Positions 8,049-16,360 of a stretch of DNA of 64,000 bases are shown here, in pieces. Source of the stretch: Actinospineispora acaciae DSM 45401 (GTDB lineage Bacteria > Actinomycetota > Actinomycetes > Mycobacteriales > Pseudonocardiaceae). Made by a program: the position numbers and the translations under genes. Under the pieces are notes generated by a model that made no database searches, was not told the DNA's origin, and saw only the letters and a list, made by a program, of their open reading frames with translations. Within the stretch, counting starts at the first letter, position 1. Each line of letters opens with the position of its first letter. The DNA is taken from the NCBI RefSeq assembly GCF_000620785.1, contig NZ_JIAI01000001.1, positions 558,001-622,000 on the forward strand, written 5' to 3'.

Positions 8049-9064
8049 CGGCCCAGCCGTTCATCGATGTGCACACCCACGTCATGCCGCTGCCGTTCCT
8101 GCGCGCCCTGGCCGCCGACGGCCTCGCCGACCTGGACGGGCTGGGCGAGCACGTGGTGCGCATCGCGCCGGAGGTCTCCGGGCTGCCGATGACCGCGCCC
8201 ATCCCCTGCCCGCCCGCGCAGTACGACCTGGACGCCCGGCTGTCCACGCTCGACTCCGCCGGCGTCGACGTGCACGTGGTCTCGGCGCCGCCGTTCCTGT
8301 TCGCCGCCCGGCAGGACGACCAGCGGCGGGTGTTCGGGCTGCTCAGGGCGTTGAACGAGGCGATAGTCGAGTTCGCCGCCGCCGCGCCGGGCCGGCTGGT
8401 GCCGCTGGGGACTGTCGCGGTCGGGCACCGGGGCGCTGCGGCCGAGGCCCGTCATTGCATGGAGGAGCTGGGCTGCGCCGGGATCGCGCTGGGCACCCAC
8501 GGCGCCGGCAAGGAGCTCGACCACCCGGACAACGACGAGCTGTGGGACTACCTGGCCGCCCACGAGGTCTTCGTGCTGCTGCATCCCGGCGCGTCGGCCG
8601 CCGACGCGCGGCTCGGCGACTACCACCTGACCCAGCTGCTCGGCTTCCCGGTGGACACCGCCACGGCGGTCGCTCGGTTGATCTTCGGGACGGTGCTGGA
8701 CAGGTACGACCCGCTGATCTGCCTGTGCCACGGCGGCGGCTGCGCGCCCGCGCTGGCCCCGCGCTGGGACCTGGGCTGGCGGCGCAAGGCGGTGGCCGGG
8801 ACCAGCCGCCAGCCGCCGAGCGCGTACCTGTCGCGGTTCTGCTACGACACCGCCGTGTTCGACATCCCCACCCTGCGCCTGCTGGTCGACCGGATGGGCG
8901 CCGACCGGGTGCTGCTGGGCACCGACTCGCCGTTCGACCTGGCCGACCAGCGGCCGAGGGCCACCGTGGCCGCGCTCGGCCTGAACGACGAGGACGAGCG
9001 CCGCATCGCCGGCGGCAACGCCGCGCGGCTGCTCGGCGGCCGCCTCCTGGAGCCGACGACATGA
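8045..9064 (+). CDS. ACMSD-like amidohydrolase family decarboxylase/hydrolase
   Basis: This 339-residue amidohydrolase-2 protein has the metal site HTH at residues 10-12 (DVHTHVMPLPF), LLHPGA near residue 178, CHGGG near 229 and a final GTDSPFD aspartate motif near 297. The family includes aminocarboxymuconate-semialdehyde decarboxylase, 5-carboxyvanillate decarboxylase and 3,6-dihydroxypicolinate decarboxylase. In an operon with a ring-cleavage dioxygenase it should decarboxylate either the aromatic acid before cleavage or the cleavage product after it. GTG 8045 overlaps the upstream stop, and its own end overlaps the isochorismatase gene by ATGA. Confidence 0.85.
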   Translation: MTAQPFIDVHTHVMPLPFLRALAADGLADLDGLGEHVVRIAPEVSGLPMTAPIPCPPAQYDLDARLSTLDSAGVDVHVVSAPPFLFAARQDDQRRVFGLLRALNEAIVEFAAAAPGRLVPLGTVAVGHRGAAAEARHCMEELGCAGIALGTHGAGKELDHPDNDELWDYLAAHEVFVLLHPGASAADARLGDYHLTQLLGFPVDTATAVARLIFGTVLDRYDPLICLCHGGGCAPALAPRWDLGWRRKAVAGTSRQPPSAYLSRFCYDTAVFDIPTLRLLVDRMGADRVLLGTDSPFDLADQRPRATVAALGLNDEDERRIAGGNAARLLGGRLLEPTT

Positions 9065-9645
9065 GCCCGAGCACCTGCCTGCTGCTGATCGACCTGCAGA
9101 ACGACTTCTGCCACCCGGACGGCGTGTTCGCGCGCGGCGGCCTGGTGCTCGACGACCCGGACGGCCTGGTGGACCGGGTGAACCGGCTGGTGGGCGCGGC
9201 GCGGTCCGGCTCGGTCCCGGTGGCCTGGGTGCGGATGCTCTACGACTGCGCCGAGGACGCCGGGCTGATCGCGACCCGCGGTCCTGGCATCGCCGGCGCC
9301 GCCGTGCACCGGGGCACCTGGGGCGCGCGGCTGCTCGACGGCCTGGACGCCCGCGAGGACGACCTGTGGGTGGAGAAGGACAGGTTCAGCGCGTTCCTCG
9401 GCACCGACCTGCAGCGGCGCCTGGCCGACCGGGAGATCACACGGCTCGTGGTCGGCGGCGTACGCACGGACTTCTGCGTGGAGTCCACCGTCCGCGACGC
9501 GTTCATGCGCGACTTCGAGGTGGTGCTGGTCCGCGACGCGGTGGCCGGCTACTTCCCCGACCTGCACGAGAACAGCCTGCGCGCGCAGGGAACCGTGTTC
9601 GCCGAGGTGGTCTCGCTGGACCGCGCGATCGACAACCTATATTGA
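9061..9645 (+). CDS. Isochorismatase-family cysteine hydrolase
   Basis: This 194-residue cysteine hydrolase has the full triad of the family: Asp11 in LLLIDLQNDF, Lys106 in VEKDRFSAF and Cys139 in RTDFCVESTVRDA. Relatives include maleamate amidohydrolase, ureidoacrylate and N-carbamoylsarcosine amidases, so it most likely cleaves an amide or carbamoyl C-N bond. That fits release of ammonia from a cleaved nitrogen heterocycle in this operon. It is the last gene before the FCD regulator, five bases downstream. Confidence 0.88.
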   Translation: MSPSTCLLLIDLQNDFCHPDGVFARGGLVLDDPDGLVDRVNRLVGAARSGSVPVAWVRMLYDCAEDAGLIATRGPGIAGAAVHRGTWGARLLDGLDAREDDLWVEKDRFSAFLGTDLQRRLADREITRLVVGGVRTDFCVESTVRDAFMRDFEVVLVRDAVAGYFPDLHENSLRAQGTVFAEVVSLDRAIDNLY

Positions 9646-9650
9646 TTGTT

Positions 9651-10340
9651 ATGAACTCGCCTGCGCCGCTGCCTCGGCAGAGCCGTTCCGAGTCGGTCGG
9701 TGACGCCCTGGAGTCGTGGATCGGGGAACGCGACCTGGAACCGGGCGCCCGGCTCGGCACCAAGGACGAGCTGCGGGCCCGGTTCAAGGTAGCGGTCGCC
9801 ACCCTGAACGAGGCGTTGCGCATGCTGGAGACGCGCGGCGTCGTCGAGCTGCGCCCCGGGCCCGGCGGCGGGGTTTTCGTCGGCCAGCCGCCCGCGCTGG
9901 TCAGGTTCGGCCGCAAGCTGTTGACCCTGGACGGCGAGGCGGCCACCGTCGCGGACAGCCTCATCGTCCGCGAGGCGCTGGAGCCGCTGATCGCCGCCGA
10001 CGCGCTCCGGCACCGCTCCGATGACGACATCACCGCGCTGCGCGAGCTGGTCGAGCGGATGCGGGCCGGCGAGACCGCGATCGACTACCTGCGCGCGAAC
10101 TGGGCGCTGCACCGCCGGATCGCGGAGATCAGCCCGAACCGGATGCTCGCCCACATCTACTGCGGCCTGCTGGACTACGCCGAGGAACGGATCCGGCGCA
10201 TCAGCCCCGACCGGCTGCTGGACCCGAGCGGGACGGCGATCCACCACGACCTGGTGGAGGCGATCGCCCGGCGGGACCAGGACGCCGTCAAGTCCGCGCT
10301 GGAGGCACACGCCCGCCTCACCCAGACCCCGCCCGCCTGA
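9651..10340 (+). CDS. GntR family regulator, FCD type
   Basis: This 229-residue regulator has an N-terminal winged helix (about residues 10-77: SVGDALESWI, LGTKDELRARFKV, ending GGVFV) and an all-helical FCD domain (about 95-225) that holds Asp/His candidates for metal and carboxylate binding. It sits within the operon it probably controls. A TATATTGATT half-site lies in the last bases before its ATG, and full palindromic copies precede the LigB and MFS genes. There is no clear ribosome binding site, so its expression may be low. Confidence 0.88.
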   Translation: MNSPAPLPRQSRSESVGDALESWIGERDLEPGARLGTKDELRARFKVAVATLNEALRMLETRGVVELRPGPGGGVFVGQPPALVRFGRKLLTLDGEAATVADSLIVREALEPLIAADALRHRSDDDITALRELVERMRAGETAIDYLRANWALHRRIAEISPNRMLAHIYCGLLDYAEERIRRISPDRLLDPSGTAIHHDLVEAIARRDQDAVKSALEAHARLTQTPPA

Positions 10341-10373
10341 CACTCCTCCGCCTCTTGACCGGGCTTGGCGTGT

Positions 10374-10397
10374 TCTCCATAATCATTATATTGATTA
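10374..10397. promoter_or_regulatory. Second AT-rich palindromic operator, before the MFS gene
   Basis: CTCCATAATCA leads into the dyad TAATCA-TTATAT-TGATTA (10380-10397), 34 bp upstream of the MFS start. The lead sequence matches that at 6817 and TATATTGATT matches the half-site at 9637-9646, so the three sites are probably bound by the same FCD regulator. Confidence 0.6.
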
Positions 10398-10431
10398 GGT
10401 GTGAGCGGTCCGGCAAGCTCGAGGAGGAGCG

Positions 10432-11844
10432 ATGGACGCGGCCACGAGCGGGACCGCCCAGATCCGGTTGTCGCCGGGGCGGCAGTCCGGGCTGATCGTC
10501 GCCCTTGGCTTCGCGATGGCGGCGTTCTCGGTGAGCCTGACCATGCTCGTGCCGCTGATCCCGACGCTGGAGCGGCAGCTCGGGGTCTCGGTGGCCACCG
10601 CCACCCTGATCGTGACCATGCCGCTGCTGTCCGCCGTCGTCGCGGTGCCGGTGATGGCCGCGTGGGGCGAGGCGGGTGACCGGCGACGGGTGCTGCTGGT
10701 CGCGTTCGCCGCGCTGGGCGCCGGGTCGCTGGTCGCGGCGCTCGCGCCGAACGTGCCGGTGCTGCTGGTCGGGCAGGCGATCCGGGGCATCGGCGCCGGC
10801 GCGTTCCCGAACGTGCTCAGCGCGCTGCGCCACGAGTGCGACGACGTGCACCGCCGGGTCGGGGTGGGAACGATCAGCGGGTGCAACTTCCTCGGTCAGG
10901 GGCTCGGCGGGGTGATCGCCGGGCTGTTGCTGCTGCAGGCTGCCGGGTTCCGGGTGGTGTTCTGGTTCTCCCTCGCCGCGGCGCTGGCCGCGCTGGTGGT
11001 GGTGCGGCTCGCGGTGCCGGCGGCCCGCGCCCGGGCGCGCTACGTCCCGGACGTGCTCGGCACGCTCACCCTGGGCGGGGCGCTGGTCTGCGCCCAGTTC
11101 TTCCTCACCTACGGCCACGACTGGGGCTGGACGTCGGCGGGCACGCTGGGCCTGGTCGCGGCGACGGCGGCGCTGGTGCTCTGGTGGGTGGCGGTGGAGC
11201 GGCGGGCGGCGAACCCGGTGGTCGACCTGGCCATGCTGCGGATCCCGATCGTCTGGCGGGGCAACACCGGCGGGTTCGTCGCGGGCATCGCCCTGTTCGG
11301 CGCGGCGGCCGGGGTGTCCACCTTCGTCCAGCTCCCCCACCCGGCCAGCGGGCTGGAGCTGGGCGTCCTCGGCTCGGCCCTGGTGGTGCTCCCGCTGGAC
11401 CTGATGATGCTGATCGGCGCGCCGCTGGTCGGCTACCTCGCGCGGTACACCTCGCCCCGGCGCATGCTGGTCATCGGGCCGGTGGTGATGGCCGCCGCGT
11501 TCGGCGTGCTGGAGGGCGTGCACACCACGCTGCTCTCGATCACGGTCCTGATGGCCTGCGTCGGGCTGGGCACCGCGCTGACCTTCGCCTCGATCGGCAT
11601 CCTGTTCACCGAGGAGGTGCCGCCCGCCCAGACCGGCCCGGCGCTCGGCTTCAACTTCATCATCTCCCTGGTCGGCGGGGCGTTCTCCGGCGCGATCCTC
11701 GGCGCGGTGCTCTCGGCCCACGAGTCGGCGTCCGGTGTGCCGGCCACCGGCGGGTTCATGGTGTTCTGGGGCATCGGCATCGCGGCCGCCCTGGCCGCCG
11801 CGCTGATCATGGGAGTCCGCCGTCCCGACACGAGAGGCGACTGA
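10432..11844 (+). CDS. MFS transporter, DHA-like (about 14 helices)
   Basis: This 470-residue carrier of the major facilitator superfamily has a cytoplasmic motif A-like segment, GEAGDRRRVLL, between helices 2 and 3 and Gly-rich transmembrane segments throughout. It starts at ATG 10432, preceded by GAGGAGGAGC, and overlaps the creatininase-like gene by TGATG. In this cluster it may import the aromatic substrate, but many 14-helix members are drug exporters, so direction is not certain. The palindrome 34 bp upstream ties it to the same control as the dioxygenase genes. Confidence 0.82.
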   Translation: MDAATSGTAQIRLSPGRQSGLIVALGFAMAAFSVSLTMLVPLIPTLERQLGVSVATATLIVTMPLLSAVVAVPVMAAWGEAGDRRRVLLVAFAALGAGSLVAALAPNVPVLLVGQAIRGIGAGAFPNVLSALRHECDDVHRRVGVGTISGCNFLGQGLGGVIAGLLLLQAAGFRVVFWFSLAAALAALVVVRLAVPAARARARYVPDVLGTLTLGGALVCAQFFLTYGHDWGWTSAGTLGLVAATAALVLWWVAVERRAANPVVDLAMLRIPIVWRGNTGGFVAGIALFGAAAGVSTFVQLPHPASGLELGVLGSALVVLPLDLMMLIGAPLVGYLARYTSPRRMLVIGPVVMAAAFGVLEGVHTTLLSITVLMACVGLGTALTFASIGILFTEEVPPAQTGPALGFNFIISLVGGAFSGAILGAVLSAHESASGVPATGGFMVFWGIGIAAALAAALIMGVRRPDTRGD

Positions 11845-12686
11845 TGTCCTACTCGATCTTCGACCAGACCATCGCCGACATGACCTACCGCGAGGTGGAG
11901 CGGGCCGCCGAGCGCGGCACCCCGATCATCGTCCCGGTGGGCGTGATCGAGCAGCACGGGCCGCACCTGCCGCTGGGCACCGACGCCTACGGCGCCTACA
12001 CCGTGGCCCGGCTGGTCCGCCGCCGGCTGGCCGCCACCGGCACCGAGATCCTCATCGCGCCGCCGTTCTACTGGGGTGTCAACGTGGTCAGCTCGGCGTT
12101 CGCCGGCAGCATCCGCACCCGCCCGGAGACCGCCCGCAACCTGCTGGTCGACCTGTGCACGTCGCTGGCCGAGGACGGCCTGGGCCGGCAGTACGTGGTC
12201 AACCACCACGGCGACCAGGCGCACCTGCGGATGATCCACGAGGCGCTGACCGAGGTGCGGGCCGCCGGGCACACCTCGGTGCACTGGGCCGAGCACGCGA
12301 GCACGGTCGCCCGCCTCGGCGCGGACCCGGCCGAGCCGATCTGGGTCACGCCCGCCGAGTCCGAGGGCTACACGGCCGGCGCCGGCACCGGAGAGCTGCT
12401 GAACATCCACGCCACCGGCTCGGAGACGGCGCTGATCGCCCGGTACTTCTCCGGCCTGGTCGACCACGACCAGTTGGAGCACCTCGAACCGGCCGCCGGC
12501 ACGCCCGCCGACCTCGCCGAATGGCGCAAGGGCGGTGAGCATGCCCGCCGGGTCACCCCCGACGGCTACTTCGGCGACCCGTGGCCGTCCGAGCGGAGCA
12601 CCTGGCAGTTCTACGAGCGCACCGCCGACGCCCTGGCCACCGCCATCGGAGATCACCTCGCTGCGGCGGACCGGAAATCGCCTTAG
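11844..12686 (+). CDS. Creatininase family amidohydrolase
   Basis: This 280-residue metal-dependent hydrolase carries the signature EQHGPHLPLGTDA (about residues 37-49) with Glu, His and Asp ligands, NHHGDQAHL in the middle and GTGELLNIHATGSETA further on. The creatininase family cleaves cyclic or linear amides. As the last gene of the cluster it supplies a second C-N hydrolase beside the isochorismatase homologue. It overlaps the MFS stop by one base (TGATG), so coupling is likely. The exact amide is unknown. Confidence 0.85.
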   Translation: MSYSIFDQTIADMTYREVERAAERGTPIIVPVGVIEQHGPHLPLGTDAYGAYTVARLVRRRLAATGTEILIAPPFYWGVNVVSSAFAGSIRTRPETARNLLVDLCTSLAEDGLGRQYVVNHHGDQAHLRMIHEALTEVRAAGHTSVHWAEHASTVARLGADPAEPIWVTPAESEGYTAGAGTGELLNIHATGSETALIARYFSGLVDHDQLEHLEPAAGTPADLAEWRKGGEHARRVTPDGYFGDPWPSERSTWQFYERTADALATAIGDHLAAADRKSP

Positions 12687-12728
12687 GATCACCGGGTCCC
12701 CTCGGCTCCACCTATCCCAGAGGTGCCC

Positions 12729-13901
12729 ATGCGTCTCGCTCGGAAATCGATCCCCCAGGTTGTGTTCGCGTCCGTCCTGACCGCCGTCCTGGCGGCCTGC
12801 TCCACCGCCCAGCCGAGCACCCAGGCCCCCGCGTCACCCCCGGCGGCGGCCCAGGGCGCCCCGGCCCCCGGCCAGCCCGGCGCGGCGCCGCCCGGCGCTC
12901 CCAAGGTCATCTTCGACACCGACTTCAACGAGCTCAACGACGACTCGCAGGCGCTGTTCCTGCTGATGCAGGCGGGGGTCGACGTCCTGGGCGTGACGAC
13001 GGTGTCCGGCAACACCTGGGCGTCCGAGGGGGCGGCGTACGCGCTGCGGCAGCTGGAGCTGCAGGGCAGGCCGAACATCCCGGTCTTCGAGGGCGCCTCC
13101 GATCCCCTCTTCGGCAGCCGGATGGACCAGCTCCCCGCGGAGTCCGCGCTCTACGGGACCGACCTGTCCTACCTTGGCGCGTGGAGCCACCCACGGCCGC
13201 CCAGCTACCAGCGGCTCCCGAAGCCGCCCTACGGCGGGTACGCGAAGGCGCCCAAGGCCGAGGGCTCCGCCGTCGACTTCATCGTCGACCAGATCAAGAA
13301 GCACCCGCACGAGATCACCCTGTTCGTGCTGGGCCCGGCGACCAACGTCGCGCTCGCGGTCAAGAAGAACCCGGAGATCGTGCCGCTGGTCAAGCAGGTG
13401 ATCTACATGGGCGGCGCGTTCGACGTGCCGGGCAACCAGGGGCCGGCCGCCGAGTTCAACGTCTGGTTCGACCCGGAGGCCGCGCGGATCGCGTTCACCA
13501 CGCCGTTCCCCGACCAGCTCGCGATCCCCCTGGACGTGACCGACACCGTCTTCTACGGCAAGGCCGAGTACGACAGGGTCACCGCGGGCGAGAACACCCC
13601 GATCACGCAGGAGTTCAAGGACCTGCAGGGGCCGAAGTTCGCCAAGGACCCGAACTCGCGCGACCACCTGTGGGACGTGCTCACCGCCGCCGTGTTCCTG
13701 CAGCCCGGACTGATCACCGCCGCCGAGATGCGCCGGGTCCAGGTGGACACCCAGTACGGCGTGGACTACGGCCGCACCCTCGGCTACGACCCGGCCCACG
13801 CCCCGGCCGGCACCCAGCAGGTGCGCATCGTGCAGCGCATCGACGTGCCGAAGTTCTACGACCTGTTCGTACAGGAGCTGACCAAGCCGCTGGCTCGTTA
13901 G
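12729..13901 (+). CDS. Secreted nucleoside hydrolase lipoprotein
   Basis: This is an inosine-uridine preferring nucleoside hydrolase family protein (390 residues) with a lipoprotein signal: charged MRLARK, a hydrophobic stretch and the lipobox LAAC at about residues 21-24. A Pro/Ala linker (about 25-58) precedes the enzyme domain. The calcium motif is DTDFNELNDDSQA, longer than the usual DTDxGxDD, and YMGGAF and AEFNVWFDPEAA are the later family blocks. It should release bases from nucleosides, or glycosides from related compounds, outside the membrane. ATG 12729 is preferred over GTG 12723 because the basic N-terminus then begins directly. Confidence 0.88.
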   Translation: MRLARKSIPQVVFASVLTAVLAACSTAQPSTQAPASPPAAAQGAPAPGQPGAAPPGAPKVIFDTDFNELNDDSQALFLLMQAGVDVLGVTTVSGNTWASEGAAYALRQLELQGRPNIPVFEGASDPLFGSRMDQLPAESALYGTDLSYLGAWSHPRPPSYQRLPKPPYGGYAKAPKAEGSAVDFIVDQIKKHPHEITLFVLGPATNVALAVKKNPEIVPLVKQVIYMGGAFDVPGNQGPAAEFNVWFDPEAARIAFTTPFPDQLAIPLDVTDTVFYGKAEYDRVTAGENTPITQEFKDLQGPKFAKDPNSRDHLWDVLTAAVFLQPGLITAAEMRRVQVDTQYGVDYGRTLGYDPAHAPAGTQQVRIVQRIDVPKFYDLFVQELTKPLAR

Positions 13902-13909
13902 CCTGGGGG

Positions 13910-13925
13910 TACGCACAACTGCGTA
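13910..13925. other. Small dyad TACGCA-CAAC-TGCGTA between two genes
   Basis: A 6-bp inverted repeat with a 4-base loop lies 8 bases after the nucleoside hydrolase stop and 93 before the methyltransferase. It could be a weak hairpin or an operator. It lacks a T-run, so it is not a classical terminator. Confidence 0.3.
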
Positions 13926-14017
13926 TTCCGTCGCCGAACCCCGGGCTGGTTCCGTCCGTGTATGTCAACGGGCGCGGGAGCCGCCGTGCCCTCTTCGAGG
14001 GGAAGAACGACCGGGGC

Positions 14018-14884
14018 ATGACGCACAGGCCGCGACCGATCACCGACGTCGACCGCCGGGCGAGTTTCGCCAGGCCGGCCGACACCATGTTCCTGGACCA
14101 CCTCCCGGTGGACGTCCGGGAGCTGGACGCCCAGGCGCGGTTCGCCGCGCTGTCCGCGCTGTTCGACCAGGTCACCGCCCGCCGGCTGACCGGCGTGGGG
14201 CTGGCGTCCGGCTGGCGGTGCTGGGAGGTCGATGCGGGCGGGCCGAGGTTGCCGGGCCTGATCGCCGAGCGGGTCGGCCCGCTCGGCCGGGTCGTGGCCA
14301 CCACCGACCGCGACCTGACCTGGCTCGACGCCGGGCTGCCCGCCTCGGTGCAGGCGCGCCGCCACGACGTGGTGCGCGACGACCCACCGGCCGGCGGGTT
14401 CGACCTGGTGCACGCCCGGCTGGTGCTGATGCACCTCCCGGAACGGGACGAGGTGCTGCGCCGGCTGGTGGCCGCGCTGCGCCCTGGCGGGTGGCTGCTC
14501 GTCGAGGACTTCGACTGCGACCTGCAGCCGCTGGCCTGCCTGGGGGCCGGACGGCCGGAGGAGCTGCTGGCCAACCGGGTGCGCGCGGAGTTCCTCGACC
14601 TGCTCGCCCGGCGCGGGGCGGATCTGGAGTACGGGCGCAAGCTGCCCCGGCTGTTCCGGGACGCCGGCCTGGTCGAGGTCGGGGCCGACGGGTTCTTCCC
14701 GGTCGCGGTGCGCGCCGGCGCGGCGCTGGAGATCGCCGAGATGCGCCGCGCGCACGAGGGCCTGCTCGCCTCGGGCCGGATCCGCGCCGACGAGCTCGAC
14801 GCACACCTCGCCTCGGTCGCCTGGGGCCGGGTGGACGTGACCACTCCCCCGCTGTTCGGCTGCTGGGGCCAGCGCCCCGAGTAG
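14018..14884 (+). CDS. Class I SAM-dependent methyltransferase-like protein
   Basis: This 288-residue protein has a Rossmann methyltransferase plan: motif I region CWEVDAGGPRLPGLIAERV (about residues 68-86), VVATTDRDL for motif II, FDLVHARLVLMHLPER for motif IV and LRPGGWLLVEDFD for motif V. The normal Gly-rich loop of motif I is altered to DAGGPRLP, so SAM binding may be weakened or different. Actinobacterial natural-product and small-molecule methyltransferases look like this, but no acceptor can be named. The start ATG 14018 has GAGGGGAAG about 9 bases upstream. Confidence 0.75.
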   Translation: MTHRPRPITDVDRRASFARPADTMFLDHLPVDVRELDAQARFAALSALFDQVTARRLTGVGLASGWRCWEVDAGGPRLPGLIAERVGPLGRVVATTDRDLTWLDAGLPASVQARRHDVVRDDPPAGGFDLVHARLVLMHLPERDEVLRRLVAALRPGGWLLVEDFDCDLQPLACLGAGRPEELLANRVRAEFLDLLARRGADLEYGRKLPRLFRDAGLVEVGADGFFPVAVRAGAALEIAEMRRAHEGLLASGRIRADELDAHLASVAWGRVDVTTPPLFGCWGQRPE

Positions 14885-14897
14885 CCCGGGTGCCCGC

Positions 14898-15422
14898 TCA
14901 GCAGTCGAAGACCGACCAGCAGATGTCGTTGCGCAGTCGCTGGTCGTCGAGCACGAGCTCGCGGATCGCGTCCGGGAGTTGGTCACGCTGCCACCGGCAC
15001 TCGCGTCGACCCTCGGCCTCGGACTCGCCGGCCGGAACGGCGGCACGCGCGGCCTTGATCGCATAGGCGGCCGCGCCGAGGTCGTGGGCGGCGACGTGGG
15101 CCACCGCGCCGGCTTGTCCGGCCGCGTACGCGGCGTGGCGTGCCGCCCCTCGCTTGTCGCGCGCCGCCGCCATGGCATGCCCGCCGGCCGCGCGGGACTC
15201 CATCATCCCGGCCTCGCCGCGAACCCAGGCACGGATGTGCTCGATGGCCTGGCGCGGTCGCGGATCCCGAGGGTGAGCGGACTCGAACAGGTGCAGCACG
15301 TGCTCGGCGCACGAGGCCGCCCAGAGCGCGAGCAGGCGGTGATCGGAATCCGTCAAGGTCCCACCGCGGCGGATCGTCACGAGGCGTGGGTCGCGCACCT
15401 TCGACAGGATCACGGTCGGCAT
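14898..15422 (-). CDS. Putative immunity protein family (Ala-rich, actinobacterial)
   Basis: This 174-residue protein begins [20 protein letters not shown] and is rich in Ala and His ([20 protein letters not shown], about residues 95-114). I recognise it as a widespread actinobacterial family often labelled putative immunity protein. No toxin or polymorphic effector lies next to it, so an immunity role is not supported by context. It has no signal peptide or membrane segment and looks all-helical. It converges on the methyltransferase gene with a 13-bp gap. Confidence 0.6.
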   Translation of the reverse strand: MPTVILSKVRDPRLVTIRRGGTLTDSDHRLLALWAASCAEHVLHLFESAHPRDPRPRQAIEHIRAWVRGEAGMMESRAAGGHAMAAARDKRGAARHAAYAAGQAGAVAHVAAHDLGAAAYAIKAARAAVPAGESEAEGRRECRWQRDQLPDAIRELVLDDQRLRNDICWSVFDC

Positions 15423-15544
15423 CCTTGTCGCACCGACCCGACCGGCGCTACCACGCTCACGAGTCTCCGCACGGTGCGCGGCCGGGCGGGTGTACGAGCC
15501 GATACATTGGGGCGGTAGGGCTCATGGTGAGGGGGAACGGCGGG

Positions 15545-16354
15545 ATGAGCGTGCTCGACGGCATCCTGGAAGGCGTCCGCGAGGACCTGGCGGCGCGGCA
15601 GGAGCGGGTGCCGCTGGCCGAGCTGCGGGCCCGGGTGGCGGATGCGGCGCCCCCGCGCGACCCGATGCCGGCGTTCCGGGCACCGGGGGTGTCGATCATT
15701 GCGGAGGTCAAGCGCAGGAGCCCGAGCAAGGGCGCGCTGGCCGACATCCCGGAGCCGGCACGGCTGGCTGGCGAGTACGCGGCGGGTGGTGCGTCCGCGA
15801 TCAGCGTGCTCACCGAGGGCCGCAGGTTCGGTGGTTCGCTGGAGGACCTGGCCGCCGTGCGCGCCGCCGTGGACGTGCCGATCCTGCGCAAGGACTTCAT
15901 CGTCACCCCGTACCAGCTCTGGGAGGCCCGCGCGTACGGTGCCGACCTGGCGCTGCTGATGGTGGTCTCGCTGGACGACGGGTTGCTGGCCGAGCTGCTC
16001 GGGCTGGCCACCGAGCTGGGGCTGACCGCGCTGGTCGAGGTGCACACCGGCGAGGAGCTGGAGCGCGCCGCCCGGGTCGGGGCCGAGCTGATCGGGGTCA
16101 ACGCCCGCGACCTGACCACCCTGGAGGTGGACCGCTCGGTGTTCGCCGAGCTGGCTCCGCGCATCCCGGCGGGGGCGGTCAAGGTCGCCGAGTCCGGGGT
16201 CGCCGGGCCGCGGGACGTCGCGGAGTACCACGCCTGGGGCGCGGACGTCGTGCTGGTCGGCGAGGCGCTGGTGCGCTCGGGCGACCCAAGGACGTCGGTG
16301 CGCGACTTCCTGGCGACGGCGAACGCGAACGCGAACACGAACTCCCCGGCCTGA
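15545..16354 (+). CDS. trpC: Indole-3-glycerol phosphate synthase
   Basis: This TIM-barrel enzyme of tryptophan biosynthesis closes CdRP to indole-3-glycerol phosphate. Its 269 residues include the family blocks [14 protein letters not shown] (catalytic Lys), [24 protein letters not shown] with the essential Lys, [25 protein letters not shown] and [12 protein letters not shown]. It ends in a short (NA)n run, ANANANTN, absent from most homologues. Unlike many actinobacterial trp loci, no trpB or trpA follows; the next gene is convergent. GTG/ATG codons upstream exist, but ATG 15545 gives the canonical SVLDGIL start. Confidence 0.95.
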   Translation: MSVLDGILEGVREDLAARQERVPLAELRARVADAAPPRDPMPAFRAPGVSIIAEVKRRSPSKGALADIPEPARLAGEYAAGGASAISVLTEGRRFGGSLEDLAAVRAAVDVPILRKDFIVTPYQLWEARAYGADLALLMVVSLDDGLLAELLGLATELGLTALVEVHTGEELERAARVGAELIGVNARDLTTLEVDRSVFAELAPRIPAGAVKVAESGVAGPRDVAEYHAWGADVVLVGEALVRSGDPRTSVRDFLATANANANTNSPA

Positions 16355-16360
16355 GCCGCG

